From: Theropithecus gelada
Taxonomy: Eukaryota; Chordata; Mammalia; Primates; Cercopithecidae
DNA length: 64,000 nucleotides
Direction of reading: 5' to 3'
Assembly: GCF_003255815.1 (NCBI RefSeq)
Contig: NC_037686.1
Location: 59,344,370-59,408,369 of the forward strand
The notes below the pieces were generated by a model that was given only the letters and a program-made list of their open reading frames with translations, had not been told where the DNA came from and ran no database searches. Shown in pieces: positions 48,041 through 59,900 of the stretch. Each line of letters opens with the position of its first letter. Position 1 is the stretch's first letter. The position numbers and the translations under genes are program-made.

Positions 48041-48607
48041 CCTCTCATTTCTCTTGATTTCCCTTTGTATCTGATGCCAATGTGTACTCCTTACACACAC
48101 CTGGATTATTGTGCCTGCTCAGTAACCTACTGTACACCTGTTCTCTCAGGTCTCCTCTTGATCTGACCCATAGAGAGTAAAGAGGCAGTGACATGCCAGA
48201 GCAAGTGAACATTTTTTACTGATGCTTCATTTACTTGTAACCAAAAGATACTTCTTCAACATTTTTCTCTTGTTCTCTGCTAAGTGGGGAATCTAATGTA
48301 GCCTGTTAATAGATTACACAAAATAATTTCTCTGAGTGTGTAGAAAATCTAAAACGTCAAAGTCTTAGAAATTTTAGTGGATAAAAACTGTGATATTATA
48401 AATATTCCGAATACCACTCATATATGAATTTGATGGGAATTTTAATTTCTGGGGAAATATTTACTATTCTTTCTTATGAACCTTGTGGCATTTTAAAAGA
48501 ACCAAGGCTGTGGAATTGGATTAACTCAACAATGTTTTAGAAATGTTTACTTTTTGGTAAGGACTATCAGTGAGTATTAAGTGATTCATTCCTTACATTT
48601 GTGTGTG

Positions 48608-48785
48608 TGAGAAGATGCTTATGTGTATATAGAGGCATATATATATGTACACACACACACGTAGATCTAAGTAATTGTGTGTGTGTGTATATATATACAC
48701 ACACATATGTGTATATACACAAATGTGCATATATATACACACACACACGTGTATATACACACACATATGTGTGTGTGTGTATAGA
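48608..48785. repeat. Mixed (CA)n/(TA)n/(GT)n microsatellite
   Basis: Alternating runs of TATATG, CACACA, GTGTGTG and TATATACACAC. The overlapping open frames read Cys/Val/Tyr/His repeats and are not genes. Confidence 0.92.
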
Positions 48786-48790
48786 TGCAC

Positions 48791-49073
48791 ATTTACTGAA
48801 AAGGTTCCCTGATGTTTAGCTCTGCCATCTTCTCATGAAAGGGTTCCCTATATTTGTATAATCCTATCTCTGATTCTCTAGTTGGCTCCACTAGCTCTTC
48901 ATTGCTGCAGGGCAAATATTATTCTCTGAACTACTGTAGTTTTGTCCTAGGCCTTTGCTCCTTATTAGAGCAACTCCTGTAAGTATTCTTCTTCAATAAA
49001 ACTGCCTTGCAGAGATTGCAGCATTCAGAGATCACACCACTGCACTCCAGTCTGGCCGACAGACATAAATCTG
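48791..49073 (+). repeat. Non-Alu/Alu chimeric unit, copy A
   Basis: About 220 bp of sequence I cannot name ends with TTCAATAAAACTGCCTTGCA, a polyadenylation-signal-like end. It is joined directly to an Alu 3' segment ('gattgcagcattcagagatca', 'caccactgcactccag'). The same junction, including the unusual TTCAGA inside the Alu part, appears inverted at 51139-51464. No A-tail remains. Confidence 0.7.
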
Positions 49074-49118
49074 TAACTAATTATATATCTGTATCTAATA
49101 TATATATATATGTGTGTG

Positions 49119-49343
49119 TATATATGCATTTGCCCTCTTAATTTATATATAATATATAATTTATAAATTATATATTACATATAATTGTTTTTTGCTTTAC
49201 ATATTATATATAATTGATAATCCTTACCAAAGGACTTTGCTATATATATTAGATATAAATTAGATATACTTTGCTACATATAATTAGATATAATATATTA
49301 TATATAACATATATATCTAAATTAAGAGGACAAATATATGCAG
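49119..49343. repeat. AT-rich inverted repeat
   Basis: TGCATTTGCCCTCTTAATTTA near the left end and TAAATTAAGAGGACAAATAT with TGCA on the right are near reverse complements. They enclose about 165 bp of almost pure A/T, with TCCTTACCAAAGGACTTTGC in the centre. Confidence 0.75.
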
Positions 49344-51138
49344 CAGTATTTCCAAATATTTAGTGCTTGTAGTTTTTCTCTTAATTTTTACTCATGCCTT
49401 GGAAATGTTGGCTGTAAAATTTAGATGAATCTTAGCAATGTTTGATTTTTACAGGACCTAATTATCTTTGTTTTATTTTATTTAGCTATTTCCTACTTTC
49501 TTTTTCCTCTTTCAGTTATTATTGACACCACGATTTATAAAATACAGTTTAAGCAATTTTAAATCCTCTTAGATAGTTTCTATTTTTTTAAAAGAGAATT
49601 AAGCCTGTATGTTTTCCTAATCAGTAACTTATATTCTGCAGAAATCCTCAAGAAATAGTCAAGTAACATAAATAGATCATAATAATAATTAAATATAAAA
49701 GCAGAAAGCAATATAAAAATATTTAACACAATAGTAAATATTTATATTTTTATGAAGACTTGTTATTTGTAAGCGAATCAATTTGTACATTCACCTGTAG
49801 TTAGGAATTATAGTCCACATAAAATTGAAAACATTACTATGAAACCAATAAAGTGTCTTTCAGTGGAAATGATCAATTGTCTTATAGTGCTCCTTTCCTA
49901 GTTAAATATAGGTTAACCAATACTTGTTGGTTTAGACAACGAATGTTTAATTCCTACATAATTTTTATAAGAACATATGTAAGTATTTCAGCATTTATCT
50001 GTAATATCAGCACTGTGTCATGTTTAAGTCATAACGAATGCCACCACAATGCTCTTTTCAGGCGCTGGAGGATTTCTAGGCTACGTAATTACTTCCGTCA
50101 CGTCCTGATTACTGTTTACTGTCAGAATCACTCTGCCTCTGGCTGATGAGAAATGTGGCTCCCATTCCCGGCCATCCCATTTCCTAAAAACAACCCACTA
50201 TGAATTGCTGTTGTGCTCTGAAATATTATGACTACCATTCTACGTAAGAACCACTGTTTATAAAGGCCATATCTGTATCCTCTGGAAACTTTTAAAATTG
50301 TACTTCCATGGAAAATATATTTCAATTTTTTATATATATAAGGAGAAAAATTTACAAAAACATATAAAGTACATCTAAAAATCCACTTTCATTTGCAATA
50401 AAAACTTTTTAAAAATTAAGAATGAAAGGAAACGTTCTGAATGCTTTTAAGACTTGACAGTAATTATATTTAATTGTGAAGTGTTAAAACTTTTCCTCTG
50501 CAATAATAAAAGGAAAAAAATGTTTTTCTGTCACTATTATTTTTTTTCAGCATTGTATTTAACTTCCTAGACAATGCAATGAGGCAATACCATGCACTTC
50601 TAACGCATTTATAGACAGGTGGATAAATAAATATTGGAAAAGAATAAATAAAATTAAATAATTAAAGTCAATAATATTTTTTGGTAGAAAATCAAATAAA
50701 ATATGCATATAATTACAGAAAAATATTAAATTCATAAATTTAACAAGTCAACAGGAACACAAAAGATATATAAAAGTGAATTTTTTAAATATATGTATAT
50801 ATATATACACACACACACTCTGGTATAAATATTCATGAAACTTGTTTTAGTTAAATATATAATATATATGAAAAGAAATAAAATATTCAGGAATATTTAA
50901 ACAAAAATCATAACCTCTGTAAAACAACTAAAGATAAATTAATGGCACAAGTAAACAGATGAAAATACTGGATTTAGGAATTAGATGACTACTTAAAAAT
51001 AAAAAAGATACACAGCTTAAAAGCTGTCTCAATCAAAATCCTGGTAGATTGTATAAATGGTTAACTTGGAAAGACAATTAAAAAATAAATAAAATTTGTA
51101 TGGAAAACAAGGACCAAGCATGGCCAAGGCATTTTATG

Positions 51139-51464
51139 TTTGTTTGTTTGCTTTGTTTTGTTTTGTTTTGTTTTTTTGAGATGAAGTCTCACTCTGTTGC
51201 CCTGGCTGGAGTGCAATGGCATGGTCTGAACACTGCAACTTCTGCAAGGCAATTTTATTGAAGAAGAATACCTATAGGAGTTGCATTAATAAGGAGCAAA
51301 CGCCTAGGACAAAACTACAGTAGTTCAGACAATAATATTTGCCCTGGAGCAATGAATAGCTAGTAGAGTCAACTAGAGAATCAGAGATAAGATTATACAA
51401 ATATAGGGAACCCTTTCATGAGAAGGTGGCAAAGATGGACACCAGGGAAAGTTTTCAGTAAATT
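51139..51464 (-). repeat. Non-Alu/Alu chimeric unit, copy B, with poly(A) tail
   Basis: Read on the minus strand, it matches copy A at about 90% by eye from 'aatttactgaaaac' through 'ttcttcaataaaattgccttgc' and into 'agttgcagtgttcagacc'. It continues to a complete Alu 3' end and an A-rich tail made of AAAAC units. The A-tail indicates that the chimera spread as an RNA copied by L1 machinery. Confidence 0.75.
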
Positions 51465-53119
51465 CTGTAAGGTCAGTTTGATATCTCCATTTATCTGTCC
51501 ATCTATCTAACACCAATTTTGGGATATAAAATTTGGCACCTGCTTTAAACCATTCACAAATATCAGTTTAAAACAGATGGTAGATCCAAATGTGAAAGGT
51601 AAATAATAAGAAACATAAGAATATAAATATTAGAATAATAAAACTTTCAGAAAAAAGAAAAATAGAGGGGGAAAAGCAAAAATTTCAGAATCAGGGCAAA
51701 TTATATATATAATATTTATGGAAAACATATATTTAGGCCTGGCGAATTTTATATTTTTCTCAATGCCCAAATCTCTTTTTCAATTTGTTAAACATATTTT
51801 TTGTTCCTCTACCCAGGATGGATTGATTGTTCTTACTCTACTGAAGTAGGGTAGCATATTTAGGGTGCATTATCTGATAAGAATGTGAAGCATGGTACAG
51901 GTCATTTATTTCTAACCTCTTTGCCTCTCTTCATTCATTTGATGAACATTTTATTCTGAGAGCATTAATACTTGCAGAGTGGATCTCACTACATTAGTGA
52001 ATCAAAAATTAAATTCTTTCTTTTTAGAAAAGATTTTAACATTAAATATAGAACCAGAAGAATATTCTTCATCAGTATTTACATCATTTAATGAGTTTCT
52101 TAGTTAACTATTTTATCATACAGTGCCTTGTGTTATCCCTTGTCCTCCTTTCAGATTTAACTAAGTCTTAAGAGAAGTTTATTTTTTGCTCATTTGTCTG
52201 ACACATTGTTTCTCACACTCCATGGAAGAAGCTACAAGTACAAAGCAAATGTTTGCAAATTCACTCTGGCTTATTTTAATGACTTAATAATAGTCATTTT
52301 GAAAAACAGGAAATCCGGGACAAATGATTCTAGGACATGATGACAGAAAAATAGGAGTAAAGCAGAACTGTCTTGGGTAAAACTGGAGATCTGATCCCTC
52401 ACTCTACCTTAAAACAACAGTGACAATATAAAATGACCACTAGGATAGCATACAAAATGGAAATAATGTAGCACGAATTGTGTACATTGAATTGCCACAG
52501 CCTTAAGTCCTATTATTTCCCCCCAATACACCATCCAGTAAGCAGAATTGGGTAACTACCAAATGATGGGAACTCTGAAAAGTTTAAATTAATGAGATCC
52601 TTGTAATCAAATTAGCAACGAATATAAACAAGAGAGTGAGAAAATGCTTTTTTGGGGGACTGAAGGTTCCAAAGTTCAGCATGCAACCCTGAGTGGGGTC
52701 ACTGTGGCTGGATCAGAGGTGGCGGTGGTATTTGCAAATGTGAATAATCAAAACGACTTGTAGTTTGTATCCATTCTAAGTGAACAAAAGCGTACTTAAA
52801 AAAAAAATTCTCTTAGAATCGTATTTTAATTAGAGTAGCATATCAGTTCACTTATTCTGATAATAAACATACAAATATAATTATTACTGTAATCATCTTG
52901 GGTTCCATTGTTGTGTGGATAGTTGACATTGTTTGTATTACTGTGGAGAGACTTTTCATGATTGCAAATTTAAAACATTAATTATGTATTTCTAGCTAGT
53001 TTCCGAATCTTGGCAACTTTTCATTGCAAAAGGTCTTTATAAAAATAAGTTCAACACAATATTTGGCTTTGCTTATTTTATCAGTCACAGTATTTGCAGA
53101 AACTTATTGTAATATAGGT

Positions 53120-53657
53120 CAGTGGTCATTCACGTTTTTGGCACCAGCGACCAGTATCGTGGAAGACAATTTTTCCATGGTCAGAGTGGGGAGTGAGCAT
53201 GGGGATGGTCTGGGGATGCTTAAAGTGCATTACAGTTATTGTGCACTTTATTTCTACTATTACTACATTGTAATATATAATAAAATAACTACACAACTCA
53301 CCGTAATGAGGAATCAGTGGGGGGCCCTGAGCTTGGTTTCCTGCAGCTAGACAGTCCCTCCTGGCAGCGATGGGAGACAGTGACAGATCATTAAGCATTA
53401 GATTTTCATAAGGAATATACAACCTAGCTTCCTCACCTGTGCAGTTCACAATAGGATTTGCACTCCTGTGAGAATCTAATCCTGCCACTGATCTGACAGG
53501 AGGAGGAGCTCGGGTGGTAATGCAAGCCACGGGGAGCGGCTGTAAATACAAATAGGGCTTAGCTCTTTTCCTTGCTGCTCACCTCCTGCTGTGCAGCCTG
53601 GCTCCTAAGAGGCCACGGACAAGTACCAGTCCGTGACCTGGTTGTTGGGGACCACTG
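53120..53657 (-). mobile_element. MER1A DNA transposon (hAT-Charlie, minus)
   Basis: It opens CAGTGGTCATTCACGTTTTT and closes GTTGTTGGGGACCACTG, its two terminal repeats. Internal segments such as 'gaagacaatttttccatggtc', 'tattgtgcactttatttcta' and 'cagtgacagatcattaagc' follow MER1A. ATATAGGT and ACGTAGGT flank it, an 8-bp hAT-type duplication with two changes. The 141-codon frame inside (53126-53551) is not a gene. Confidence 0.9.
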
Positions 53658-53811
53658 ACGTAGGTGACACAGGATGTAAACTTGTACCACATGCTTGAAA
53701 GGAAAGTGTTAGTTTGGTCGTCTCTAGAAATTGCATTTACTGGTATATTTTTCATTTTTATGACAGAAAATTTTAGTGTGATAATAGCATCTTAACAGAA
53801 GATAATATTTG

Positions 53812-53824
53812 TGTGTGTGTGTGT
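53812..53824. repeat. Short (GT)n run
   Basis: About seven GT units. Confidence 0.8.
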
Positions 53825-56329
53825 GAAATGAAGCATTCTGATAATGTTTTAAGGTGCTAACCTGTATAAAACTACATAGAAAATTTAAAGATTGAGAGCA
53901 TTAATGGAAGCATCAATAATAATTTATCCAAACATCAGATGTATTCTGCCATCAGTGAATAAAACCTGAGGTAAAGGCAGTGTGACTCCGTCTCTGCTGA
54001 GTTATGGAAGTTTTATTATTAACCAGGAGTTATCCTGAGGAATTAACTATTATCATGCAGATGTTTAACATGGCTTACAAATCTTTATTGAATGATGTCC
54101 TCCCCTGTATCACATAGAATGTTTTATCCACTGGGGATTATGGGAGGCATACAAAAACTCATAAAAAGTGAAAAATTTTCACATGCAGACTAATTTAGAT
54201 ATTATGTAGGCAATAGAGAAATTAGCAACCTGTGGCAAGGGCATTTTATAATTAAAGCTTACATTTATTATGGAATGCTAAAGTACAGTTGCCACAGTAC
54301 AGTATAGTGTTTGAATGCTAAGATTTCAGCTGTAGATTTCAAAATGACATTTACTTTAGTATGTTATATTTTATTGGCTTTTAATTCAATAGTAAGAAGA
54401 CTCACCATTCTTTTCCTACAATGTAGATAAAAATGTAATGGAAAAGCTATTTTTACATCCAGTTTTAGTACAAGTATACTTTGATTAATCTGAAACAAAT
54501 TTATTGAGATATTGGGTTGTAAAATTGTCAACTGTAAAGCAATGCAAATCAAATAATATTATAGCGATCCACACTCTGCATCAGTAATTTCTGCAACAAT
54601 AAAACAGGTACAAGATGAATAGGTGATCAAGTGATCAAATACATGACATAATAATTTTATAGGTGTATCTGCTCACTGCTTCACATTGGGAACTAATTTT
54701 ATTAGTACAAGGATAATTATTTTTCTACCAGTACTGATTGACCCATTCTTGCTGCATTTATACTTCAGTTGCAATTACTCTACAACCTAAAGTCTCGAGA
54801 TGAAACTCAAGAAACAGATAATATTTTCCCACTTGTCATCTTAACTAGGCAAAGCATTCTTCAATTTTTTTATTTTTCTGTTCATAGTCACCTAAACACT
54901 AGGTTATTTTTATTATTTTCGTGCTGTATTTTTGACACCTCTACTTTTTATAATCTGAGTTCATGGAATTTAAGTAAAACAAATTAGACTGTGTTTAAGA
55001 AATCAAACAATAATATATTCAGAAGAATAAGAAGAGAAATTCATCCCAGCCTCAATCATGTTCAACACATGTGCCCAAAGGCAAGAGATTTATGGAATCT
55101 AATTTTCAAATGTGATAAATTTTTAAAATTAGTGATTTTTATTTTCCTGAGAATTAACTGAAATTAAATTTGTATAGATTTTAAATACAAAGATTAAGGT
55201 GAATTTAATATTTCTATAAAACTTCTCCTTTATGACATATTGTGTCATATTGATGATGAAGAATATTAAATTTTCTGTATGCTCTTCCAAAAAATGCAAC
55301 TTAAAATAATAATTTTAAGTATAATAATTACAGAGATCATTATAACCTACTATATTTGAATTTAAAATCTGAAATGCCATAATAAGCTTCCTTAAATAGT
55401 AAGGTAAACAGACTCTTACTCATTAGTTATCCTCATTCATTTTCAAAAGCATCTGGTTTTGAAAATAAAAGTAAATGGTCATTGCAAGTGTGAAGAATGT
55501 TGGACACTTGCTAATATTAAAATGATGCCCTAAGTGACCACAGCTATGAAAAATTTGGTGGAGGATATTTATTTGGAAAAGCTCCAAAGAGAGTGGATAG
55601 AGAATATTTTTACTAGACAATATATCTTCCTTGCTTTTTCAGGCAGAAATATGTGAAACTAAATTTTAAAGAAGTGAGGTTTTAAATATTCCTTTTACAT
55701 TTGCACATACACAAACATATAAACAAATAAAGTATATTAACACTAATAATCATTCATAATGTGTACAATATCAATATTTATTTATTATGGCTATTTTCCA
55801 CGTAATGTAACTGGCTAAAGCATGTTTCACTTTTAGCAGGATTTTGTACAGGACTTGCAGAAGGTAAGTTACCCGACTGTGCTTTGTCTTAACTGTTTAT
55901 TAAGTAGAATATTACATGTATTTTAAATGCCCATTCTTTTCTTTGACATTATGAGGTTTCAGGTAAAACTAGCAACTATTATTGAAATGAAGATTGTATA
56001 CATGATAGACTGGCTATTCAGATACAATTTCAGAATGCTTTCCCTGAATTACACATCTCCTGATATCTTCTATTTACAGCCTAAACTATTCTAATCTCTT
56101 ATTTAGCAGTTTTGTCCACCCAGGTACCCATTCATTTATTTATTCAATCCTTCCAAACCTCAGTCATTCTATTACGTGTGGTCTAATAAATCTTATATTT
56201 TTGTATGGCAGAAAAATAATAACTTTGCAAATCCAAAATGACAAGTGGGAAAACATAATGTCTTATCTCAATTCTACTTGAAAGTTCTAGTTTGAAAGTA
56301 ATTGCATTTCAAATATAAATGCCATCAGT

Positions 56330-56343
56330 AAAAGTCCATCATT
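56330..56343 (+). repeat. Left target-site duplication of the young L1
   Basis: AAAAGTCCATCATT lies directly before the L1 5' end and is repeated exactly at 60592-60605. On the bottom strand the nick site reads TTTT/A, the preferred L1 endonuclease site. Confidence 0.93.
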
Positions 56344-57385
56344 GGGGGCGGAGCAAGATGGCCGAATAGGAGCAGCTCCAGTCTTCAACTCCCAGCGCCA
56401 GCGACACAGAAGACCGGTGATTTCGGCATTTTCAACTGAGGTACTGGGTTCATCTCACTGGGGAGTGCCGGACGATCGGTACTGGTCAGCTGCTGCAGCC
56501 CGACCAGCGAGAGCTGAAGCAGGGCGAGGCATTGCCTCACCTGAGAAGCGCAAGGGGGAAGGGAATCCCTTTTCCTAGCCAGGGGAACTGAGACACACAA
56601 CACCTGGAGAATCGGGTAACTCCCACCCCAATACTGCGCTTTGAGCAAACAGGCACACCAGGAGATCATATCCCACACCTGGCCGGGAGGGTCCCACACC
56701 CACGGAGCCTCCCTCATTGCTATCACAGCAGTCTGTGATCTACCGGCAAGGCAGCAGCGAGGCTGGGGGAGGGGCGCCCGCCATTGCTGAGGCTTAAGTA
56801 GGTAAACAAAGCTGCTGGGAAGCTCGAACTGGGTGGAGCTCACAGCAGCTCAAGGAAACCTGCCTGTCTCTGTAGACTCCACTTCTGGGGACAGGGCACA
56901 GCTACACAACAACAACAACAACAACAAAAAAGCAGCAGAAACCTCTGCAGACGCAAACGACTCTGTCTGACAGCTTTGAAGAGAGCAGTGGATCTCCCAA
57001 CACGGAGGTTGAGATCTGAGAAGGGACAAACTCCCTGCTCAAGCGGGTCCCTGACCCCTGAGTAGCCTAACTGGGAGACATCCCCCACTAGGGGCAGTCT
57101 GACACCCCACACCTCACAGGGTGGAGTACAGCCCTGAGAGGAAGCTTCCAAAGCAAGAATCAGACAGGTACACTTGCTGTTCAGAAATATTCTATCTTCT
57201 GCAGCCTCTGCTGCTGATACCCAGGCAAACAGGGTCTGGAGTGGACCTCAAGCAATCTCCAACAGACCTACAGCTGAGGGTCCTGACTGTTAGAAGGAAA
57301 ACTATCAAACAGGAAGGACACCTACACCAAAACCCCATCAGTACATCACCATCATCAAAGACCAGAGGCAGATAAAACCACAAAG
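56344..57385 (+). promoter_or_regulatory. L1 5' UTR with internal promoter
   Basis: CAAGATGGCC at 56354-56363 is the YY1 site that sets the L1 start site in primates. The region is GC-rich with many CpGs, as expected of the L1 sense promoter, and contains an ACA repeat at 56906-56930. By position, the antisense promoter known from human L1 (roughly bases 400-600) would fall at about 56744-56944 and fire on the minus strand. Confidence 0.85.
56740..56784 (-). pseudogene. L1 antisense ORF0 start, cut short by a stop
   Basis: On the minus strand an ATG at 56784 begins MAGAPPPASL, which agrees with my recollection of the primate L1 ORF0 start. It meets TAG after 14 codons (56742-56740). The human ORF0 is about 70 codons. 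Whether this stop is common to the subfamily or private to this copy cannot be seen here. Confidence 0.55.
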
Positions 57386-58402
57386 ATGGGGAAAAAGCAG
57401 GGCAGAAAAGCTGGAAATTCAAAAAATAAGAGCACATCTCCCCCGGCAAAGGAGCGCAGCTCATCGCCAGCAACAGATCAAAGCTGGATGGAGAATGACT
57501 TTGACGAGATGAGAGAAGAAGGCTTCAGTCCATCAAATTTCTCAGAGCTAAAGGAGGAATTACGTACCCAGCGCAAAGAAACTAAAAATCTTGAAAAAAA
57601 AGTGGAAGAATTGACGGCTAGAGTAATTAATGCAGAGAAGGTCATAAACGAAATGAAAGAGATGAAAACCATGACACGAGAAATACGTGACAAATGCACA
57701 AGCTTCAGTAACCGACTCGATCAACTGGAAGAAAGAGTATCAGCGATTGAGGATCAAATGAATGAAATGAAGCGAGAAGAGAAACCAAAAGAAAAAAGAA
57801 GAAAAAGAAATGAACAAAGCCTGCAAGAAGTATGGGATTATGTAAAAAGACCAAATCTACGTCTGGTTGGGGTGCCTGAAAGTGAGGGGGAAAATGGAAC
57901 CAAGTTGGAAAACACTCTTCAGGATATCATCCAGGAGAACTTCCCCAACCTAGTAGGGCAGGCCAACATTCAAATCCAGGAAATACAGAGAACGCCACAA
58001 AGACACTCCTCGAGAAGAGCAACTCCAAGACACATAATTGCCAGATTCACCAAAGTTGAAATGAAGGAAAAAATCTTAAGGGCAGCCAGAGAGAAAGGTC
58101 GGGTTACCCACAAAGGGAAGCCCATCAGACTCACAGCAGATCTCTCGGCAGAAACTCTCCAAGCCAGAAGAGAGTGGGGGCCAATATTCAACATTCTTAA
58201 AGAAAAGAATTTTAAACCCAGAATTTCATATCCAGCCAAACTAAGTTTCATAAGTGAAGGAGAAATAAAATCCTTTACAGATAAGCAAATGCTTAGAGAT
58301 TTTGTCACCACTAGGCCTGCCTTACAAGAGACCCTGAAGGAAGCACTCAACATGGAAAGGAACAACCGGTACCAGCCATCTCAAAAACATGCCAAAATGT
58401 AA
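57386..58402 (+). CDS. L1 ORF1 protein (RNA-binding chaperone), intact
   Basis: A 338-codon open frame from ATG to TAA, the same length as human L1 ORF1p. The basic N-terminus (MGKKQGRKAG) is followed by a heptad-rich coiled coil at about residues 50-150, which trimerises the protein. An RRM-type domain at about 155-250 contains NLRLVGVPESEGENGTKLEN. A C-terminal domain contains KPIRLTADLSAETLQARREW and FISEGEIKSFTDKQMLRDF. ORF1p coats L1 RNA and is needed for retrotransposition in cis. No stop or frameshift is present. The C-terminus ends SQKHAKM. The start ATG follows the 5' UTR at the expected place. Confidence 0.96.
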   Translation: MGKKQGRKAGNSKNKSTSPPAKERSSSPATDQSWMENDFDEMREEGFSPSNFSELKEELRTQRKETKNLEKKVEELTARVINAEKVINEMKEMKTMTREIRDKCTSFSNRLDQLEERVSAIEDQMNEMKREEKPKEKRRKRNEQSLQEVWDYVKRPNLRLVGVPESEGENGTKLENTLQDIIQENFPNLVGQANIQIQEIQRTPQRHSSRRATPRHIIARFTKVEMKEKILRAAREKGRVTHKGKPIRLTADLSAETLQARREWGPIFNILKEKNFKPRISYPAKLSFISEGEIKSFTDKQMLRDFVTTRPALQETLKEALNMERNNRYQPSQKHAKM

Positions 58403-58465
58403 AGACCATCGAGGCTAGGAAGAAACTGCATCAACTAATGAGCAAAATAACCAGTTAATATCATA

Positions 58466-59896
58466 ATGGCAGGATCAAGTTCACACATAACAATCTTAAC
58501 CTTAAATGTAAATGGACTAAATGCTCCAATGAAAAGACACAGACTGGCAAACTGGATAAAGAGTCAAGACCCATCAGTCTGCTGTATTCAGGAGACCCAT
58601 CTCACATGCAGAGACATACATAGGCTCAAAATAAAGGGATGGAGGAAGATCTACCAAGCAAATGGAGAACAAAAAAAAGCGGGGGTTGCAATCCTAGTCT
58701 CTGATAAAACAGACTTTAAACCATCAAAGATCAAAAGAGACAAAGAAGGCCATTACATAATGGTAAAGGGATCAATTCAACAGGAAGAGCTAACTATCCT
58801 AAATATATATGCACCCAATACAGGAGCACCCAGATTCATAAAGCAAGTCCTTAGAGACTTACAAAGAGACTTAGACTCCCATACAATAATAATGGGAGAC
58901 TTCAACACTCCATTGTCAACATTAGACAGATCAACGAGACAGAAAGTTAACAAGGATATCCAGGAATTGAACTCATCTCTGCAGCAAGCAGACCTAATAG
59001 ACATCTATAGAACTCTCCACCCCAAATCAACAGAATATACATTCTTCTCAGCACCACATCGTACTTATTCCAAAATTGACCACGTAATTGGAAGTAAAGC
59101 ACTCCTCAGCAAATGTACAAGAACAGAAATTATAACAAACTGTCTCTCAGACCACAGTGCAATCAAACTAGAACTCAGGACTAAGAAACTCAATCAAAAC
59201 CGCTCAACTACATGGAAACTGAACAATCTGCTCCTGAATGACTACTGGGTACATAACGAAATGAAGGCAGAAATAAAGATGTTCTTTGAAACCAATGAGA
59301 ACAAAGATACAACATACCAGAATCTCTGGGACACATTTAAAGCAGTGTGTAGAGGGAAATTTATAGCACTAAATGCCCACAAGAGAAAGCAGGAAAGATC
59401 AAAAATTGACACTTTAACATCGCAATTAAAAGAACTAGAGAAGCAAGAGCAAACACATTCCAAAGCTAGCAGAAGGCAAGAAATAACTAAGATCAGAGCA
59501 GAACTGAAGGAGATAGAGACACAAAAAACCCTCCAAAAAATCAATGAATCCAGGAGTTGGTTTTTTGAAAAGATCAACAAAATTGACAGACCACTAGCAA
59601 GACTAATAAAGAAGAAAAGAGAGAAGAATCAAATCGACGCAATTAAAAATGAAAAAGGGGATATCACCACCGACCCCACAGAAATACAAACTACCATCAG
59701 AGAATACTATAAACACCTCTACGCAAATAAACTGGAAAATCTAGAAGAAATGGATAATTTCCTGGACACTTACACTCTTCCAAGACTAAACCAGGAAGAA
59801 GTTGAATCCCTGAATAGACCAATAGCAGGCTCTGAAATTGAGGCAACAATTAATAGCCTACCAACCAAAAAAAGTCCAGGACCAGATGGATTCACA
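58466..59896 (+). CDS. L1 ORF2 protein, N-terminal part (endonuclease), interrupted by gap
   Basis: The ATG lies 63 bp after ORF1, the usual spacing. The first 477 codons are open. The apurinic-type endonuclease domain (about residues 1-239) keeps its key residues: N14 in LTLNVNGLN, E43 in CCIQETH, D145 and N147 in MGDFNTP, D205 in KIDHVIG, and D229/H230 in LSDHSAIK. The endonuclease nicks target DNA at TTTT/A. The frame continues through the linker to KKSPGPDGFT, where the reverse transcriptase domain begins, and is then cut by four Ns. Reading across the Ns changes frame and hits a stop, which is an artefact of the arbitrary gap length. Confidence 0.92.
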
Positions 59897-59900
59897 NNNN
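59897..59900. other. Assembly gap (4 N) standing for about 1.94 kb
   Basis: The base before the gap belongs to about codon 477 of ORF2 and the base after it to about codon 1125, given a 1,275-codon ORF2. The missing stretch therefore corresponds to about 647 codons, including the whole reverse transcriptase core. Four Ns cannot be the true distance unless this copy has a real internal deletion. Confidence 0.85.

Noticed and set aside
48567..48819. Cys/Val/Tyr-repeat open frames
   Set aside because: They arise from the CA/GT/TA microsatellite.
53126..53551. 141-codon minus-strand open frame
   Set aside because: It lies within the MER1A transposon, which has no coding capacity.
56385..56843. 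152-codon minus-strand open frame in the L1 5' UTR
   Set aside because: It is not the known ORF0 frame and reflects the open GC-rich 5' UTR; no support as a protein.
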